A stretch of DNA of 64,000 nucleotides from Gp6-AA40 sp963742105 (GCA_963742105.1 CAVUKN010000004.1:1-64000); one strand, 5' to 3'; shown: positions 33,698-45,315, numbered from the stretch's first letter. The notes: generated from the letters alone by a model not told the origin. Made by a program: numbers and translations.

Positions 33698-35431
33698 GGA
33701 TTTTCCCGCCGCCATGGCCGCCAGGAACTCCGAGTTCGCCTTGGTCTTGCTCATCTTGGACAGGAGCAGTTCCATGGCTTCGGTCGGCGACAGCGGGGTG
33801 AGCACCTTGCGGAGCACCCACACGCGATTCAGGTCGTCCTTCGGCAGCAGCAATTCTTCCTTGCGGGTGCCGCTCTTGCCGATGTCGATCGCCGGGAACA
33901 CACGGCGATCCGAGAGCTTCCGATCCAGGTGGATTTCGGAGTTGCCGGTGCCCTTGAACTCTTCGAAGATCACTTCGTCCATGCGCGAGCCGGTGTCGAC
34001 CAGCGCGGTGGCGACGATCGTCAGCGAGCCGCCTTCCTCGATGTTGCGGGCGGCGCCGAAGAAGCGCTTCGGCCGCTGCAACGCGTTGCTGTCCACGCCG
34101 CCCGACAGCACCTTGCCGGAGGCCGGCACGATCGTGTTGTAGGCGCGAGCCAGGCGCGTGATCGAGTCCAGCAGGATGACGACGTCCTTCTTGTGCTCGA
34201 CGAGGCGCTTGGCCTTTTCGATCACCATCTCGGCGACCTGGACGTGGCGCTGCGCCGGTTCGTCGAACGTCGAGGAGATGACCTCGCCGCGGACGGAGCG
34301 CTGCATGTCGGTCACTTCTTCCGGCCGCTCGTCGATGAGCAGGACGATGAGGTAGACCTCGGGGTGGTTCTTGGTGATGCTGTTGGCGATCGACTGCAGC
34401 AGCATCGTCTTGCCGGTACGGGGTGGGGCGACGATCAAACCGCGCTGTCCCTTGCCGAGCGGACAGAGCAGATCCATGACGCGGCCGGAGAGATTCTCCG
34501 AATCGGTCTCCAGCTTGACCTGCTCCTGCGGGTAGAGCGGCGTGAGGTTCTCGAAGAAGATCTTCTCCTTCGTCTTCTCAGGCGGTTCGAAGTTGATTGC
34601 CTCGACCTTGATCAGCGCGAAGTAGCGCTCTCCGTCCTTGGGCGGGCGGATGACGCCCGACACCGTGTCACCGGTGTGAAGGTCGAATTTCCTGATCTGT
34701 GAGGGGGAGACGTAGATGTCGTCGGGGCCGGGCAGGTAGTTGTAGTCCGGCGCACGCAGGAAGCCGAAGCCGTCCGGCAACGTTTCCAGCACCCCTTCCG
34801 AGAAGATGTTGCCGCTCTTCTCGGCACGCACGCGGAGGATCTCGAAGATCAACTCCTGCTTGCGCATGCCGGTGGCGCCGGCGATCTCGAGATCCTTGGC
34901 AATCTTCGTCAGCGCGGAGATGCTCATCTCCTTCATCGCCGAGAGCGAGATCGTCTGGGCCGGCGGCTTGTCGCCCTGCTGGCCCGGTTGCGCCTGGCGC
35001 TCCCCCTGGGGCTGGCGCTCGCCCTGCTGGCGGTCGCCGCGCTCACCCTGGGGTTGGCGCTCGCCCTGCTGGCGGTCGCCGCGCTCGGCCTGGGGTTGAC
35101 GCTCCCCCTGCTGGCGGTCGCCGCGCTCGACCTGGGGTTGACGCTCCCCCTGCTGGCGGTCGCCGCGCTCGGCCTGGGGTTGACGCTCCCCCTGCTGGCG
35201 TTCGCCGCGCTCACCCTGGGGCTGGCGCTCTCCGCGTTCGCCGCGGCCTGGCCTCGTCGGGGGGCCGTCCGCCGTCGCACTGCGCGCGGGGGCGGAAGAT
35301 TCAGCGGCGGCAGGTTGACGTTCGCCCTGGGATTTGGGGGTGCCTTCTCCCTGGGCCTTCTCGCCGTTCTCCGGCGAGGTGGCGGTGGCTACGCCACCGT
35401 TTGCCTTGGCAGGCTTGCGATCATCTTCCAC
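33695..35431 (-). CDS. rho: Transcription termination factor Rho with repetitive N-terminal extension
   Basis: 578 residues, against about 420 for E. coli Rho. The core starts near residue 165 with MKEMSISALTKIAKDLEIAG. The RNA-binding cold-shock domain (DGFGFLR) follows, then the Walker A loop RTGKTMLLQ and LIDERPEEVTDMQR; the Q- and R-loops are intact, and the end is conserved. Before the core is an extra, very hydrophilic tail with five to six copies of the 14-residue unit GERQPQAERGDRQQ, predicted to be disordered. The GTG start lies 42 bases inside engB. Disordered extensions are known in Rho of some other phyla, where they are linked to RNA-dependent condensation; the role here is not shown. 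Confidence 0.93.
   Translation of the reverse strand: MEDDRKPAKANGGVATATSPENGEKAQGEGTPKSQGERQPAAAESSAPARSATADGPPTRPGRGERGERQPQGERGERQQGERQPQAERGDRQQGERQPQVERGDRQQGERQPQAERGDRQQGERQPQGERGDRQQGERQPQGERQAQPGQQGDKPPAQTISLSAMKEMSISALTKIAKDLEIAGATGMRKQELIFEILRVRAEKSGNIFSEGVLETLPDGFGFLRAPDYNYLPGPDDIYVSPSQIRKFDLHTGDTVSGVIRPPKDGERYFALIKVEAINFEPPEKTKEKIFFENLTPLYPQEQVKLETDSENLSGRVMDLLCPLGKGQRGLIVAPPRTGKTMLLQSIANSITKNHPEVYLIVLLIDERPEEVTDMQRSVRGEVISSTFDEPAQRHVQVAEMVIEKAKRLVEHKKDVVILLDSITRLARAYNTIVPASGKVLSGGVDSNALQRPKRFFGAARNIEEGGSLTIVATALVDTGSRMDEVIFEEFKGTGNSEIHLDRKLSDRRVFPAIDIGKSGTRKEELLLPKDDLNRVWVLRKVLTPLSPTEAMELLLSKMSKTKANSEFLAAMAAGKS
35005..35230. repeat. 42-base tandem repeat inside rho
   Basis: Five to six copies of a 42-base unit, for example containing CTGGGGTTGGCGCTC on the plus strand, encode the 14-residue repeats of the Rho tail. 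Copies differ by a few bases, mostly silent or conservative, and the reading frame is kept. Length variation between strains would be expected. Confidence 0.85.
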
Positions 35432-35997
35432 AGTTCGTCCAATCCTTCACCGGTCTGCACGGAAACGAGCAGCACGGGTGTTTGAAACAACGATTCGAAT
35501 TCACGGCTATGGCGCGTGCGTTCTGCCCGCGTCAGCTTGTCTACCTTGGTCCCCACTACGCTGGTTCCGGCTACGCCGGCTGTGACCGGCGACGAATTGA
35601 GCCACTGCCACGCTTCCAGATCGGATTCGAGCCCCGGATGCCTCGAGTCCACGAGCAGCAGCACGCCGATGGCCACGTCACGAGCCCGTTCGAAGTACAC
35701 ATCCGTGAGCTTCTGGAACTCACGCGCCGATGCGCCGCCACCTCGCGCGTACCCGTAGCCGGGGAGATCGACGAGGTGAAACGCCGGAGCGGTTCCGCGC
35801 TGCACGCGGAAAAAGTTCGCCAGCCGTGTCTTGCCAGGGGTTGCGCTCGTCCGGGCCAGCTGGCGGCGGAGCAGCGCGTTAATCAGGCTCGACTTGCCCA
35901 CGTTGGAGCGGCCAACGATTGCCAGCTCCGGCAATCGCTCCCGCGGGAAACCACCCGCGTCCGCCGCGCTGGTCACGAACGACGCGTCAACCTGCAT
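35389..35997 (-). CDS. engB: YihA/YsxC (EngB) family ribosome-biogenesis GTPase
   Basis: A 202-residue GTPase. G1 is GRSNVGKSS (29-37), G2 includes the threonine of TSATPGKT, G3 is DLPG (77-80) and G4 is TKVD (150-153). The family assists late assembly of the 50S subunit. It follows lon and precedes rho on the same strand, with the rho start inside its last codons. Confidence 0.95.
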   Translation of the reverse strand: MQVDASFVTSAADAGGFPRERLPELAIVGRSNVGKSSLINALLRRQLARTSATPGKTRLANFFRVQRGTAPAFHLVDLPGYGYARGGGASAREFQKLTDVYFERARDVAIGVLLLVDSRHPGLESDLEAWQWLNSSPVTAGVAGTSVVGTKVDKLTRAERTRHSREFESLFQTPVLLVSVQTGEGLDELWKMIASLPRQTVA

Positions 35998-36073
35998 TGA
36001 CGAATTTAGGAATTGACGAATTTACGAATTCGCATTGCCACAATGAAATTCGTCAGTCCGTAAATTCGTCAAC
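35998..36073. repeat. Palindromic word array, GACGAATT family
   Basis: TGACGAATT and TACGAATT words on the left face AAATTCGTC words on the right. Here the period is 8 rather than 7. It lies between engB and lon, which read in the same direction. Confidence 0.72.
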
Positions 36074-36084
36074 CCGAGATTGCT

Positions 36085-38463
<2,379 letters not shown>

Positions 38464-38478
38464 CAGGGTCCTTAGAGG

Positions 38479-38573
38479 GATCAGGAATCAGGTGTCGGGA
38501 ATCACCCTAGATTCCTTCTGATTCCTGATACCCGATTCCTGATACTTAACCGGTGCTGATACTTAACCGGCTT
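38479..38573. repeat. Heptanucleotide palindromic array, GGAATCA family, with duplicated clpX end
   Basis: GGAATCA words face GATTCCT/GATACCC words. At the clpX side a 17-base unit starting TGATACTTAACCGG occurs twice in tandem (38540-38556 and 38557-38573, differing only at the last bases). The second copy contains the clpX stop codon, so the array appears to have copied the end of the gene. Confidence 0.75.
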
Positions 38574-39810
38574 TTTCGATCAGCGTGATCGACTTGTCCT
38601 TGGCCTCGACGATCTCGCGCGTCACCACCACCTCGCGCAGCTTCTTCTGACCTGGGACCGAATACATCAGGTCGAGCATCAGGTCTTCGATGATCATGCG
38701 GAGGCCGCGAGCCCCGATTTTGCGGGAGAGTGCCGATTCGGCGATCGCTTCGAGCGCATCGTCCGTGAAGCGCAGCTTCACGTTCTCGTATTCGAACAGC
38801 TTCTGGTACTGACGCGTAATCGCGTTGCGCGGTTGCGTCAGGATCTGAATGAGCGCGGGCTTGTCCAGCTCGTGAAGCGTCCCGACCACGGGCAGACGGC
38901 CGACGAACTCTGGAATGAGCCCGTACTTGATGAGATCTTCGGGTTCCACCTGCTCGAGCGTCGTTCCAACCTCGCGCTTCGACACCGACTTGACCTCGGC
39001 TTTGAAGCCGAGTGTCTTCTTGCCGACGCGCCGCTCGATCACCTTGTCCAGCCCGACGAACGCGCCGCCGCAGATGAACAGGATGTTGGTCGTGTCGATC
39101 TGGAAGAACTCCTGGTGCGGGTGCTTGCGGCCACCCTGCGGCGGCACGTTCGCCACCGTACCTTCCAGGATCTTCAGCAGCGCCTGCTGGACGCCCTCAC
39201 CCGAGACGTCGCGGGTGATCGAGGGGTTCTCGTCCTTGCGGCAAATCTTGTCGACTTCGTCGATGTAGATGATCCCCTGCTGGCACTTCTCGATGTCGCC
39301 ACCAGCCGCCTGCAGGAGCTTGAGGATGATGTTCTCGACGTCCTCGCCGACATACCCCGCTTCGGTCAGCGTGGTGGCATCGACGATGGTGAAAGGAACC
39401 GAGAGCAGCTTGGCCAGCGTCTGCGCGAGCAGCGTCTTGCCGGTGCCGGTCGGCCCGATCAGCATGATGTTCGACTTGGTCAGCTCGACATCGTTGCGGC
39501 TGCGCGGCTGCTTCTGGATCTCGATCCGCTTGTAGTGGTTGTAGACCGCGACGGCGAGCTTCTTCTTGGTCCGCTCCTGGCCGATGACGTACTCGTCCAG
39601 GAACTTCTTGATCTCCGGTGGGGACGGCAGCGACGAGCGCACACCACGGTTCTCGAACCGGTTGTCGTCCGCGATGATGTCGTTACAGACTTCGACGCAC
39701 TCATCGCAGATAAAGACCGTCGGACCCGCAATCAATTTGCGGACGTCGTTCTGGTCTTTATTGCAGAACGAGCAGCGAAGAATCTCCGTCTCGCCGTTCT
39801 TCTTGACCAT
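38563..39810 (-). CDS. clpX: ClpX ATPase subunit of ClpXP
   Basis: A 415-residue AAA+ unfoldase. The zinc-binding N-domain has Cys13, Cys16, Cys35 and Cys38. Walker A is GPTGTGKT (119-126), Walker B is IIYIDEVDK, and the conserved ClpP-contact loop region and the sensor 2 motif (ALSRKIGARGLR) follow. It unfolds tagged proteins and feeds them to ClpP, which is encoded just upstream on the same strand. Confidence 0.97.
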   Translation of the reverse strand: MVKKNGETEILRCSFCNKDQNDVRKLIAGPTVFICDECVEVCNDIIADDNRFENRGVRSSLPSPPEIKKFLDEYVIGQERTKKKLAVAVYNHYKRIEIQKQPRSRNDVELTKSNIMLIGPTGTGKTLLAQTLAKLLSVPFTIVDATTLTEAGYVGEDVENIILKLLQAAGGDIEKCQQGIIYIDEVDKICRKDENPSITRDVSGEGVQQALLKILEGTVANVPPQGGRKHPHQEFFQIDTTNILFICGGAFVGLDKVIERRVGKKTLGFKAEVKSVSKREVGTTLEQVEPEDLIKYGLIPEFVGRLPVVGTLHELDKPALIQILTQPRNAITRQYQKLFEYENVKLRFTDDALEAIAESALSRKIGARGLRMIIEDLMLDLMYSVPGQKKLREVVVTREIVEAKDKSITLIEKAG

Positions 39811-39837
39811 ATTTACCTGGCCGGGATCGATTCGATG

Positions 39838-40434
39838 TTACACCCGTTTCCGGATGACGTCATCGATAATCCCGTAATCCTTCCCCTGTTCGCCCGACAT
39901 GATGTAGTCGCGTTCCGTGTCTTCCTGGATCCGCTTGATCGACTGCCCGGTATGGTCGGACAGGATTTCGTTCAGCCGCTGCCGCATGCGCAGGATTTCA
40001 CGCGCGTGGATGTCGATGTCGGTCGCCTGCCCCGCCAACCCCTGCATCAGCGGCTGGTGGATCAGGATGCGGGAGTTCGGCAGGGAGAAGCGCTTCCCCC
40101 TGGCGCCCGCCGCCAGCAGTACCGCCGCCATCGACGCCGCCTGGCCCAGGCAGATGGTCTGGACGTCCGGCTTGATGAACTGCATCGTGTCGTAGATCGC
40201 CATCCCGGCGGTGATCGAGCCGCCCGGGCTGTTGATGTACAGCATGATGTCCTTGTCGGGGTCTTCGGCCTCGAGGAACAGCATCTGGGCGATCACGAGA
40301 TTGGCAATCGTGTCGTCGATCGGCGTGCCGATGAAGATGATGCTGTCCTTCAGCAGCCGGGAGAAGATGTCGTAGGCGCGTTCGCCGCGGTTGGTCTGCT
40401 CGACCACCATCGGCACCAGCTGGGCGTAGCTCAT
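39838..40434 (-). CDS. clpP: ClpP serine protease subunit
   Basis: A 198-residue protease. Catalytic Ser101 is in GQAASMAA and His126 in LIHQP, with the aspartate in EDTERD near 172. INSPGGSITAGMAIYDTM shows the substrate-strand region. Tetradecamers associate with ClpX. A slightly later ATG (MVVEQTNRGERAYDIFS) is a second possible start and would match the processed form of relatives. Confidence 0.97.
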   Translation of the reverse strand: MSYAQLVPMVVEQTNRGERAYDIFSRLLKDSIIFIGTPIDDTIANLVIAQMLFLEAEDPDKDIMLYINSPGGSITAGMAIYDTMQFIKPDVQTICLGQAASMAAVLLAAGARGKRFSLPNSRILIHQPLMQGLAGQATDIDIHAREILRMRQRLNEILSDHTGQSIKRIQEDTERDYIMSGEQGKDYGIIDDVIRKRV

Positions 40435-40436
40435 TC

Positions 40437-40556
40437 GTTGATTGTGAAGTCGGTGATTCGTGAATCGTTTACGGTTGCGGTTCGCGAAGCGCTTACCGGG
40501 CGGTACGGCTCCCGGCTACGGCTGCAGCACGAATCGCAAATCGAGAATCAAGAATG
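40437..40556. repeat. Heptanucleotide palindromic array, CGATTCA/GTGAATC family (D2), degenerate
   Basis: GATTGTGAAGTCGGTGATTC words on the left and GAATCGCAAATCGAGAATC words on the right, with a GC-rich middle containing ACCGGGCGGTACGGCTCC. It fills the gap between clpP and tig. Confidence 0.65.
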
Positions 40557-40558
40557 CT

Positions 40559-41842
40559 TTAGGCGGGTATCTCGCCGCTCATCGTAGCACGCGAGAGCGC
40601 CAAGTCAACCGCCTTCTCCCGGCGCAACCCCGTCGTCAGACGGGCCAGCCCGCCTTCCTTTTCCAGCTGGGCCCGGAGCGCGGCCGGTGTGCGACCGGCG
40701 CGGAGGGCAAACCGTTCGATCTCCTTATCGACATCTTCGGAAGGGACCGTGATACCTTCCCGCCGGGCGATTTCGTCCAGCACCAGAGCACTGGCCACCG
40801 CTGCGCGGGCCGGCTCTCGCTGGGCTTCCCGGAACTGCGCCCAATCGATCCCGGCCTGGCGTGGATCGACGTTCTGCTGCATCAGCTGACGCACGAACTC
40901 CTCGAGGCGGCGGTCGATCTCACGGTCCACCATCGAGGTGGGCAGCTCAAAGCTGATCCGCTCCGACAGTTGCTTCAGCAGCTCAGTTCGGAGCTGTCGC
41001 TCGCTGGCCTCGTTGGCTTCGCCCTGCAGATCCTGACGGACCCGCTCGCGCAGTCCCGCCAGTGAGTCGAACTCTCCCAGATCCTTGGCGAACTCATCGT
41101 CGAGATCGGGCAGCACCCGCTTGCGGATCTCCTTCAGTGACACGCTATACGTCACCTCGGTGTTCGCCATTTCCTTCACGCCGTAATCCTCGGGGAACTG
41201 GATGGTGAAGGTCTTCTGCTCGCCCGGATGCATCCCGATCAGATGGGCGTCGAATCCCGGCGGATTGACGGCCGCGCCGAGCTCGAGACTCACGTTCTCG
41301 TGCTTGTCGGATTCGCCGTCCGGATCGGTGCGCTCGATGTCGAGGACGACGGTATCGGCATCGGCGACGGGACGGCCTTCGACCGGCTCCGATTTGGCGG
41401 CGCGGTTGCGCAGCCCCTGCAGCGCCTGTTCGATGGCATCTTCAGTGATCGTCGTCGGCCGCCGCTGCAGCGACAGGGTCGACAAGTCTCCGGGGTCGAA
41501 CGACGGAACGGTCTCGATGGCGGCGGTGAATTTCAGCGGCTGGCCTTCACGCAGGTCGACGTCCTTGATGTTCGGGGTGTCCACCGGCTCGATGCCCCGT
41601 TCCTGCAACGCCTCGTCGACGGCCTTCGGAATCAACGTGTGCGAGACGTCGTGGAGGATCTGGTCGCGGAAGCGCTGCTTGACGAGGGTTGGCGGCACCT
41701 TGCCCGGCCGGAATCCCGGCAGCTTCGCCTGACGCGAATAGTCGCGTGCGACCTTGTTGATCTCGGCGTCGACGACGTCGCTCGGGATCTCGATGGTGAT
41801 CGTCTTCTGGGTCTCGGAAACGTCGGTGAATTCTGTCTTCAT
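40559..41842 (-). CDS. tig: Trigger factor
   Basis: A 427-residue ribosome-associated chaperone. The ribosome-binding signature GFRPGKVP (43-50) lies in the N-domain, followed by the FKBP-type peptidyl-prolyl isomerase domain (about 150-235, including GAAVNPPGFDAHLIGMHPGE) and a helical C-domain. It binds nascent chains at the exit tunnel. It is the first gene of the tig-clpP-clpX-lon block. Confidence 0.95.
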   Translation of the reverse strand: MKTEFTDVSETQKTITIEIPSDVVDAEINKVARDYSRQAKLPGFRPGKVPPTLVKQRFRDQILHDVSHTLIPKAVDEALQERGIEPVDTPNIKDVDLREGQPLKFTAAIETVPSFDPGDLSTLSLQRRPTTITEDAIEQALQGLRNRAAKSEPVEGRPVADADTVVLDIERTDPDGESDKHENVSLELGAAVNPPGFDAHLIGMHPGEQKTFTIQFPEDYGVKEMANTEVTYSVSLKEIRKRVLPDLDDEFAKDLGEFDSLAGLRERVRQDLQGEANEASERQLRTELLKQLSERISFELPTSMVDREIDRRLEEFVRQLMQQNVDPRQAGIDWAQFREAQREPARAAVASALVLDEIARREGITVPSEDVDKEIERFALRAGRTPAALRAQLEKEGGLARLTTGLRREKAVDLALSRATMSGEIPA

Positions 41843-41844
41843 GG

Positions 41845-41922
41845 GATTCGTGATTCAGGACTCGTGGTTCGTGATTGGGTTCGCCTGGCTCGCCAGCACG
41901 AATCAGGAATCAGGAATCAGGA
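41845..41922. repeat. Heptanucleotide palindromic array, GATTCGT/GAATCAG family (D3/E2)
   Basis: GGATTCGTGATTCAGGACTCGT words face CACGAATCAGGAATCAGGAATC words. It sits just upstream of the tig start. The rest of the gap to 42053 (including the TCCGGCGGTG-rich part) shows nothing else. Confidence 0.72.
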
Positions 41923-42053
41923 GATGCGAACGAGCGTCCTGTCAGACTAACACTTCCGCCGGTGATTCGCCGACTCCGCCAGTGAGCCGGGTTCGACCGA
42001 ATCAGGGGGCGTTGCCGGTCCTGACGTCGTCAGATAGACTCGCGCCGCCCTCG

Positions 42054-43718
42054 TCAAGGCGTGCACGGGGTGATCGCCGGTTCGCCCAGCGCGTTGACGA
42101 AGAACGTGATGGCTTCGGGCGCGCTCACGCCGATGCGGAACTGATAGCGCCGCTGTGCCCCGGCGGCGAGGTGCGGTTCGCCGGACGCCAGCGGCGCCGG
42201 AATGACGATCCCCTCTCCACCGAGTGCATCACCGGTTGCCGTCAACATCAGAGGAGGCGCGGATTGCGCTTCCAAGGTGACGACCTCGAAGGCGAGGTGA
42301 CAGATCCCCTGCCCAGTCGAATCGGTAAAGGTCGCGGCGACGCGAAACTCCCCGCCCGCGGCCAACGGGTTGGGATCGGTCGCCGGTGGGACGTAGTGGC
42401 CGGTGACGCCATCCAGCTGTAAAAGGTCGTTGACGACCGGGTAGAACTCCACCGCGCCGATGTCGCACGTTCGTACGCCGTCGGCGTTGCCGTCGATTGG
42501 GCGCGCGAGCTGACGTTGATCGGTAGCGGGGCAGGCGGTCGGGTCGGCGGCGTCGATCGCAGGGCTGCCGGCGAGCAGCGGAATGTGCCCCTCGCCCGGC
42601 CGTCCGCCGTCCATCAAGGAGCCGAGTCCTGCGTCAGTCAGGACCGCCGAGAGCGCCGCTTCAGAACTGTTGAAGGGAGGCTTGAATGGAATAATGATGT
42701 CACTGGGTAGCAAGCCCTTGCACCCGCCGGCCTCCCCGCCAATCAAGTTGTGGCCCAGGGATGTCACGGCGCCCAGGCAGTTGCCGCCTACATGTCCAAC
42801 AATGATGCTGTTCCAAATCCGCATGGGCCCTTCGACGCCCGTGCGATTGTTGACAATCGTTGAATTGACGACGAGCGAATCCGCTCGGGCGAAGATGGCG
42901 ACGCCGATTGAAGGGCTCAACGGATTGTTCGCAACGGTGCTGTTGGACACCGTGACTGTCCCGATCGCCACGATGCCGAAGGCTCCGATGCCGCCGTTGC
43001 GGACGATCGTGACGCGATCGATCGCTGCGGCCCCGAGGGCGAAAACACCGATAGCAGCGCCTTCTTGCACGTAATTGTCCGAAATCGTCGTCCTGACAAT
43101 CGCCGCCTTGGCGATGCCTGTGGCACCCGGCAGGAGGGAATTGCCAATCGACACCAGGTCACCTCCGAAGCCGACGCTGTTCCGTGTGAGCCAACTGTCC
43201 TGCACCGTCAGTGTCCCACTGGCGATTCCAAGCACACCGGCCATCGTTGCAAAGTTTTCGGTGAGTCTACTGTTCGTAATGGAAACGATGCCCTGCGACA
43301 AGATGCCGCCAGCGTATGACGCCTCCCTACTACCTTGATTGCCGCCTCGCATGGTGACGCGGTCGAGTAACAGACGGCCCGTGAGAGCGACGTTGAAGAT
43401 CCGGAACAAGTTGGTTGTCGGCTGCTGGCGGTAATTGGCCCGCTCGATGATGGTCGTGTCTGCCGTGATACCGGAGATGGCGACGTTCCCGACGATAACG
43501 GGCAGACCCGCGGCAGGCCGGCCAGCGGAGTCGAAATTGTTGACGGTGAGGAGCGAGTAGGTGCCGGCGGCCAGATGGATGGTATTAGCCTCCTGATTCT
43601 GATTCGACGCGGTGATCGCGTCGATGAGACATTGCACATCGCCGCCGGGGCAGGCGAAGTCGGCGGCGCCCGCCGGGCTGCTCCACGCAAAGCCCGTGGT
43701 GCACGCGAGCATGAACAC
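42054..43718 (-). CDS. Secreted right-handed beta-helix protein (choice-of-anchor Q type), probably with a frameshifted N-terminus
   Basis: About 554 residues in this frame. A run of short strand repeats (ISGITADTTIIERANY, VSITNSRLTENFATMAG, VTVSNSTVANNPLSPS) forms a right-handed parallel beta-helix, and SPAIDAADPTACPATDQRQLARP is the choice-of-anchor Q signature. These are large exported proteins of unknown binding partners. The frame itself starts at GTG 43718 with a poor signal peptide (MLACTTGFAWSSPAGA). A strong ribosome-binding site and ATG lie at 43780 in another frame, whose first residues (MDRLSLPLSRRRR) would supply the missing charged part, so one base is probably missing near 43741-43770. 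Confidence 0.78.
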   Translation of the reverse strand: MFMLACTTGFAWSSPAGAADFACPGGDVQCLIDAITASNQNQEANTIHLAAGTYSLLTVNNFDSAGRPAAGLPVIVGNVAISGITADTTIIERANYRQQPTTNLFRIFNVALTGRLLLDRVTMRGGNQGSREASYAGGILSQGIVSITNSRLTENFATMAGVLGIASGTLTVQDSWLTRNSVGFGGDLVSIGNSLLPGATGIAKAAIVRTTISDNYVQEGAAIGVFALGAAAIDRVTIVRNGGIGAFGIVAIGTVTVSNSTVANNPLSPSIGVAIFARADSLVVNSTIVNNRTGVEGPMRIWNSIIVGHVGGNCLGAVTSLGHNLIGGEAGGCKGLLPSDIIIPFKPPFNSSEAALSAVLTDAGLGSLMDGGRPGEGHIPLLAGSPAIDAADPTACPATDQRQLARPIDGNADGVRTCDIGAVEFYPVVNDLLQLDGVTGHYVPPATDPNPLAAGGEFRVAATFTDSTGQGICHLAFEVVTLEAQSAPPLMLTATGDALGGEGIVIPAPLASGEPHLAAGAQRRYQFRIGVSAPEAITFFVNALGEPAITPCTP

Positions 43719-44101
43719 GATGCGAACGAAACGACGGGTGAACGGCGGCGGCGCGAGAGGGGGAGGGAAAGTCGGTCCATGTCGCGGCTCCTTCGTACTG
43801 CGATCAACACCCGTTGGCCTGGGCCGGCACTGCCGGCACGTGCCGTTCGGCTGCCGGCTGCTTTCACGGGGAAACCTACCGAGGGCGGATCAGCGCGGTC
43901 GTACGTGTGAACTGACGCGCACGGCCACGGCGTGAGGTGCGCGTGAGTGGCACGAGCCTGAACGTCGGCCCGCACGACCGAGAGCACCGCTTATCACACT
44001 GAGCCGTTTGCCGTGTCAACAGGAATTCAGCAGCGTTCCCGCGAAAAGACTGCATGACCGTGGTCGGATGCGGTCCGGTCAGGCCCGGCAAGCGGTGATG
44101 T
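43719..44101 (-). other. Upstream region of the beta-helix gene: frameshift site, start codon and long leader
   Basis: ATG 43780 (minus strand) is preceded by AAGGAG (43788-43793) seven bases away. Between it and the long frame lies GCGCCGCCGCCG and a C-run, likely places for a lost base. Upstream (43800-44000) is a GC-rich leader with self-complementary parts such as GGCACGTGCC, which may be structured. I tried to fit known riboswitch families and could not. Confidence 0.45.
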
Positions 44102-44188
44102 TGGTGCGAAAGGGGAGACTCGAACTCCCACGGCCTCACGGCCACCAGATCCTAAGTCTGGCGCGTCTGCCAGTTCCGCCACTTTCGC
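44102..44188 (-). tRNA. tRNA-Leu (anticodon TAG)
   Basis: The minus strand gives a complete class II tRNA. The acceptor arm GCGAAAG pairs with CTTTCGC, followed by A and an encoded CCA (44102-44104). The anticodon loop CTTAGGA lies between the CCAGA and TCTGG stem arms and reads TAG. A long variable arm (GGCCGTGAGGCC) and T-loop GTTCGAGTC are present. It decodes CUA and CUG leucine codons. Confidence 0.95.
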
Positions 44189-44204
44189 GTGCTGTCAGCG
44201 TAGC

Positions 44205-44255
44205 ACCGGCCACCAGCTACGAGCCGACCGCTACCGGCTACCGGCGAGCAGCTCC
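44205..44255. repeat. Short word array, CTACCGG family (A3)
   Basis: A few CTACCGG/CCACCAG words with period 7 fill the gap between the tRNA and the methylase gene. Only one arm is obvious. Confidence 0.6.
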
Positions 44256-44257
44256 CG

Positions 44258-45264
44258 TCAAGCCGTCCGCGCTGACGCGAGCCGGGTGCGGGCCTTCGCC
44301 ATCCGCAGCTTGCCGGGCAGCTGCACCATCGGCCGTCGCTGGACGTTGGTCACGATCACTTCGTGAATCGGACCGCGTGCGGACGCCCGCGAGTTGATGG
44401 CGCGCCGCGCCGGCACCAGCGTGACGGCCAGGCCCGCCTGGCGGGCCGCCGGCATCGAATACAGGCTGACGATGTCAGGGGCGCTCGAATTCGAGAGCAG
44501 CACCTGCGCGCCGCGCCGGCACGCCTCGATGACCGCCTGGTGAAGCCGCCGCTGATCGAACGCGCTGAACCCGCCCGCCGTGTACTGCGCAAAGCTCGCG
44601 GTGCGGCTCAAGGGTGCGTAGGGCGGATCGCAGTAGACGAAATCGCCCGCTCCCGCCGCAGCAAGGACGTCGATCGAACGGGAGGCAGTCGATCGCCGCG
44701 CCTGACGCGCCGAACGCGGCGGCAACACTCCGCACATGCTCCGGGTCGCAGATGCGCGGGTCGGCATACCTGCCCGCGGGGACGTTGAACGCGCCCTGAC
44801 GATTGAGGCGGTAGAGACCGTTGAAGCCGGTGCGATTGAGGAAGATCAGCATCGCTGCGAGCGCCGGCGTGTAGCGCTCGACCGCCGCCGTCGCCGGCTG
44901 ACCACGCAACTCCGCACGCGCCGGGTTGAACCGGCCGTCGCGGACCTCGTAATAGAACGGCTCACCGTGGACGCGATGTGACGCTTGCAGCCGGCGCAAT
45001 GCCGCGATGACCGCATCAGCCTGATCGCGGACCGTTCGATAGCATCCAACCAGGTCCGGGTTCACGTCGGCCAGCCAGGCGCCGCGCCGCGCGAGCGCGC
45101 CGCGTGCCTGCAAATCGAAGAACACCGCGCCGCTCCCCAGAAACGGTTCCACGTAGCGGTCGAAGGTTGCGGGGTAGTGACTCGGAGAGGGCAGCGAGGA
45201 GCTGGCGCTTGCCGCCAGCCCATTTCAACAGCGGTCGCGCTGTTGCCAGTGTCGCGGGTCGCAT
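44258..45264 (-). pseudogene. D12-class (Dam-like) N6-adenine DNA methyltransferase, broken by two frameshifts
   Basis: Three frames together give a full methylase. From ATG 45264, PLLKWAGGKRQLLAALSES (AdoMet-binding) is in one frame. EPFLGSGAVFFDL through DPRICDPEHVRSV is in the next (from about 45165), and FVYCDPPYAPLS with the catalytic DPPY motif in the third (from about 44680 to the stop at 44258). The first switch is explained by one extra base in AAGG (45163-45166) and the second by one extra base near 44676-44682. No other stops are present. The enzyme would methylate adenine in a short palindrome; no restriction partner is adjacent. Recent decay or sequencing error are both possible. 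Confidence 0.8.
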
Positions 45265-45315
45265 GGGCACGTCTACTATCGGGCCACGGGATCCCGAACG
45301 CCAGCCACATTTTGT

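Noticed and set aside
34699..36000. Long frame on the plus strand across rho and engB
   Set aside because: It is the antisense of a repetitive GC-rich gene; its Arg/Ala/Gly-rich peptide has no domain, while the minus strand encodes a clear Rho and EngB.
43800..44000. c-di-GMP or cobalamin riboswitch in the beta-helix gene leader
   Set aside because: Neither the conserved core sequences nor the expected stems could be found.
44258..45264. Restriction-modification system around the Dam-like methylase
   Set aside because: No endonuclease-like gene is adjacent; neighbours are a tRNA, word arrays and a signalling gene.
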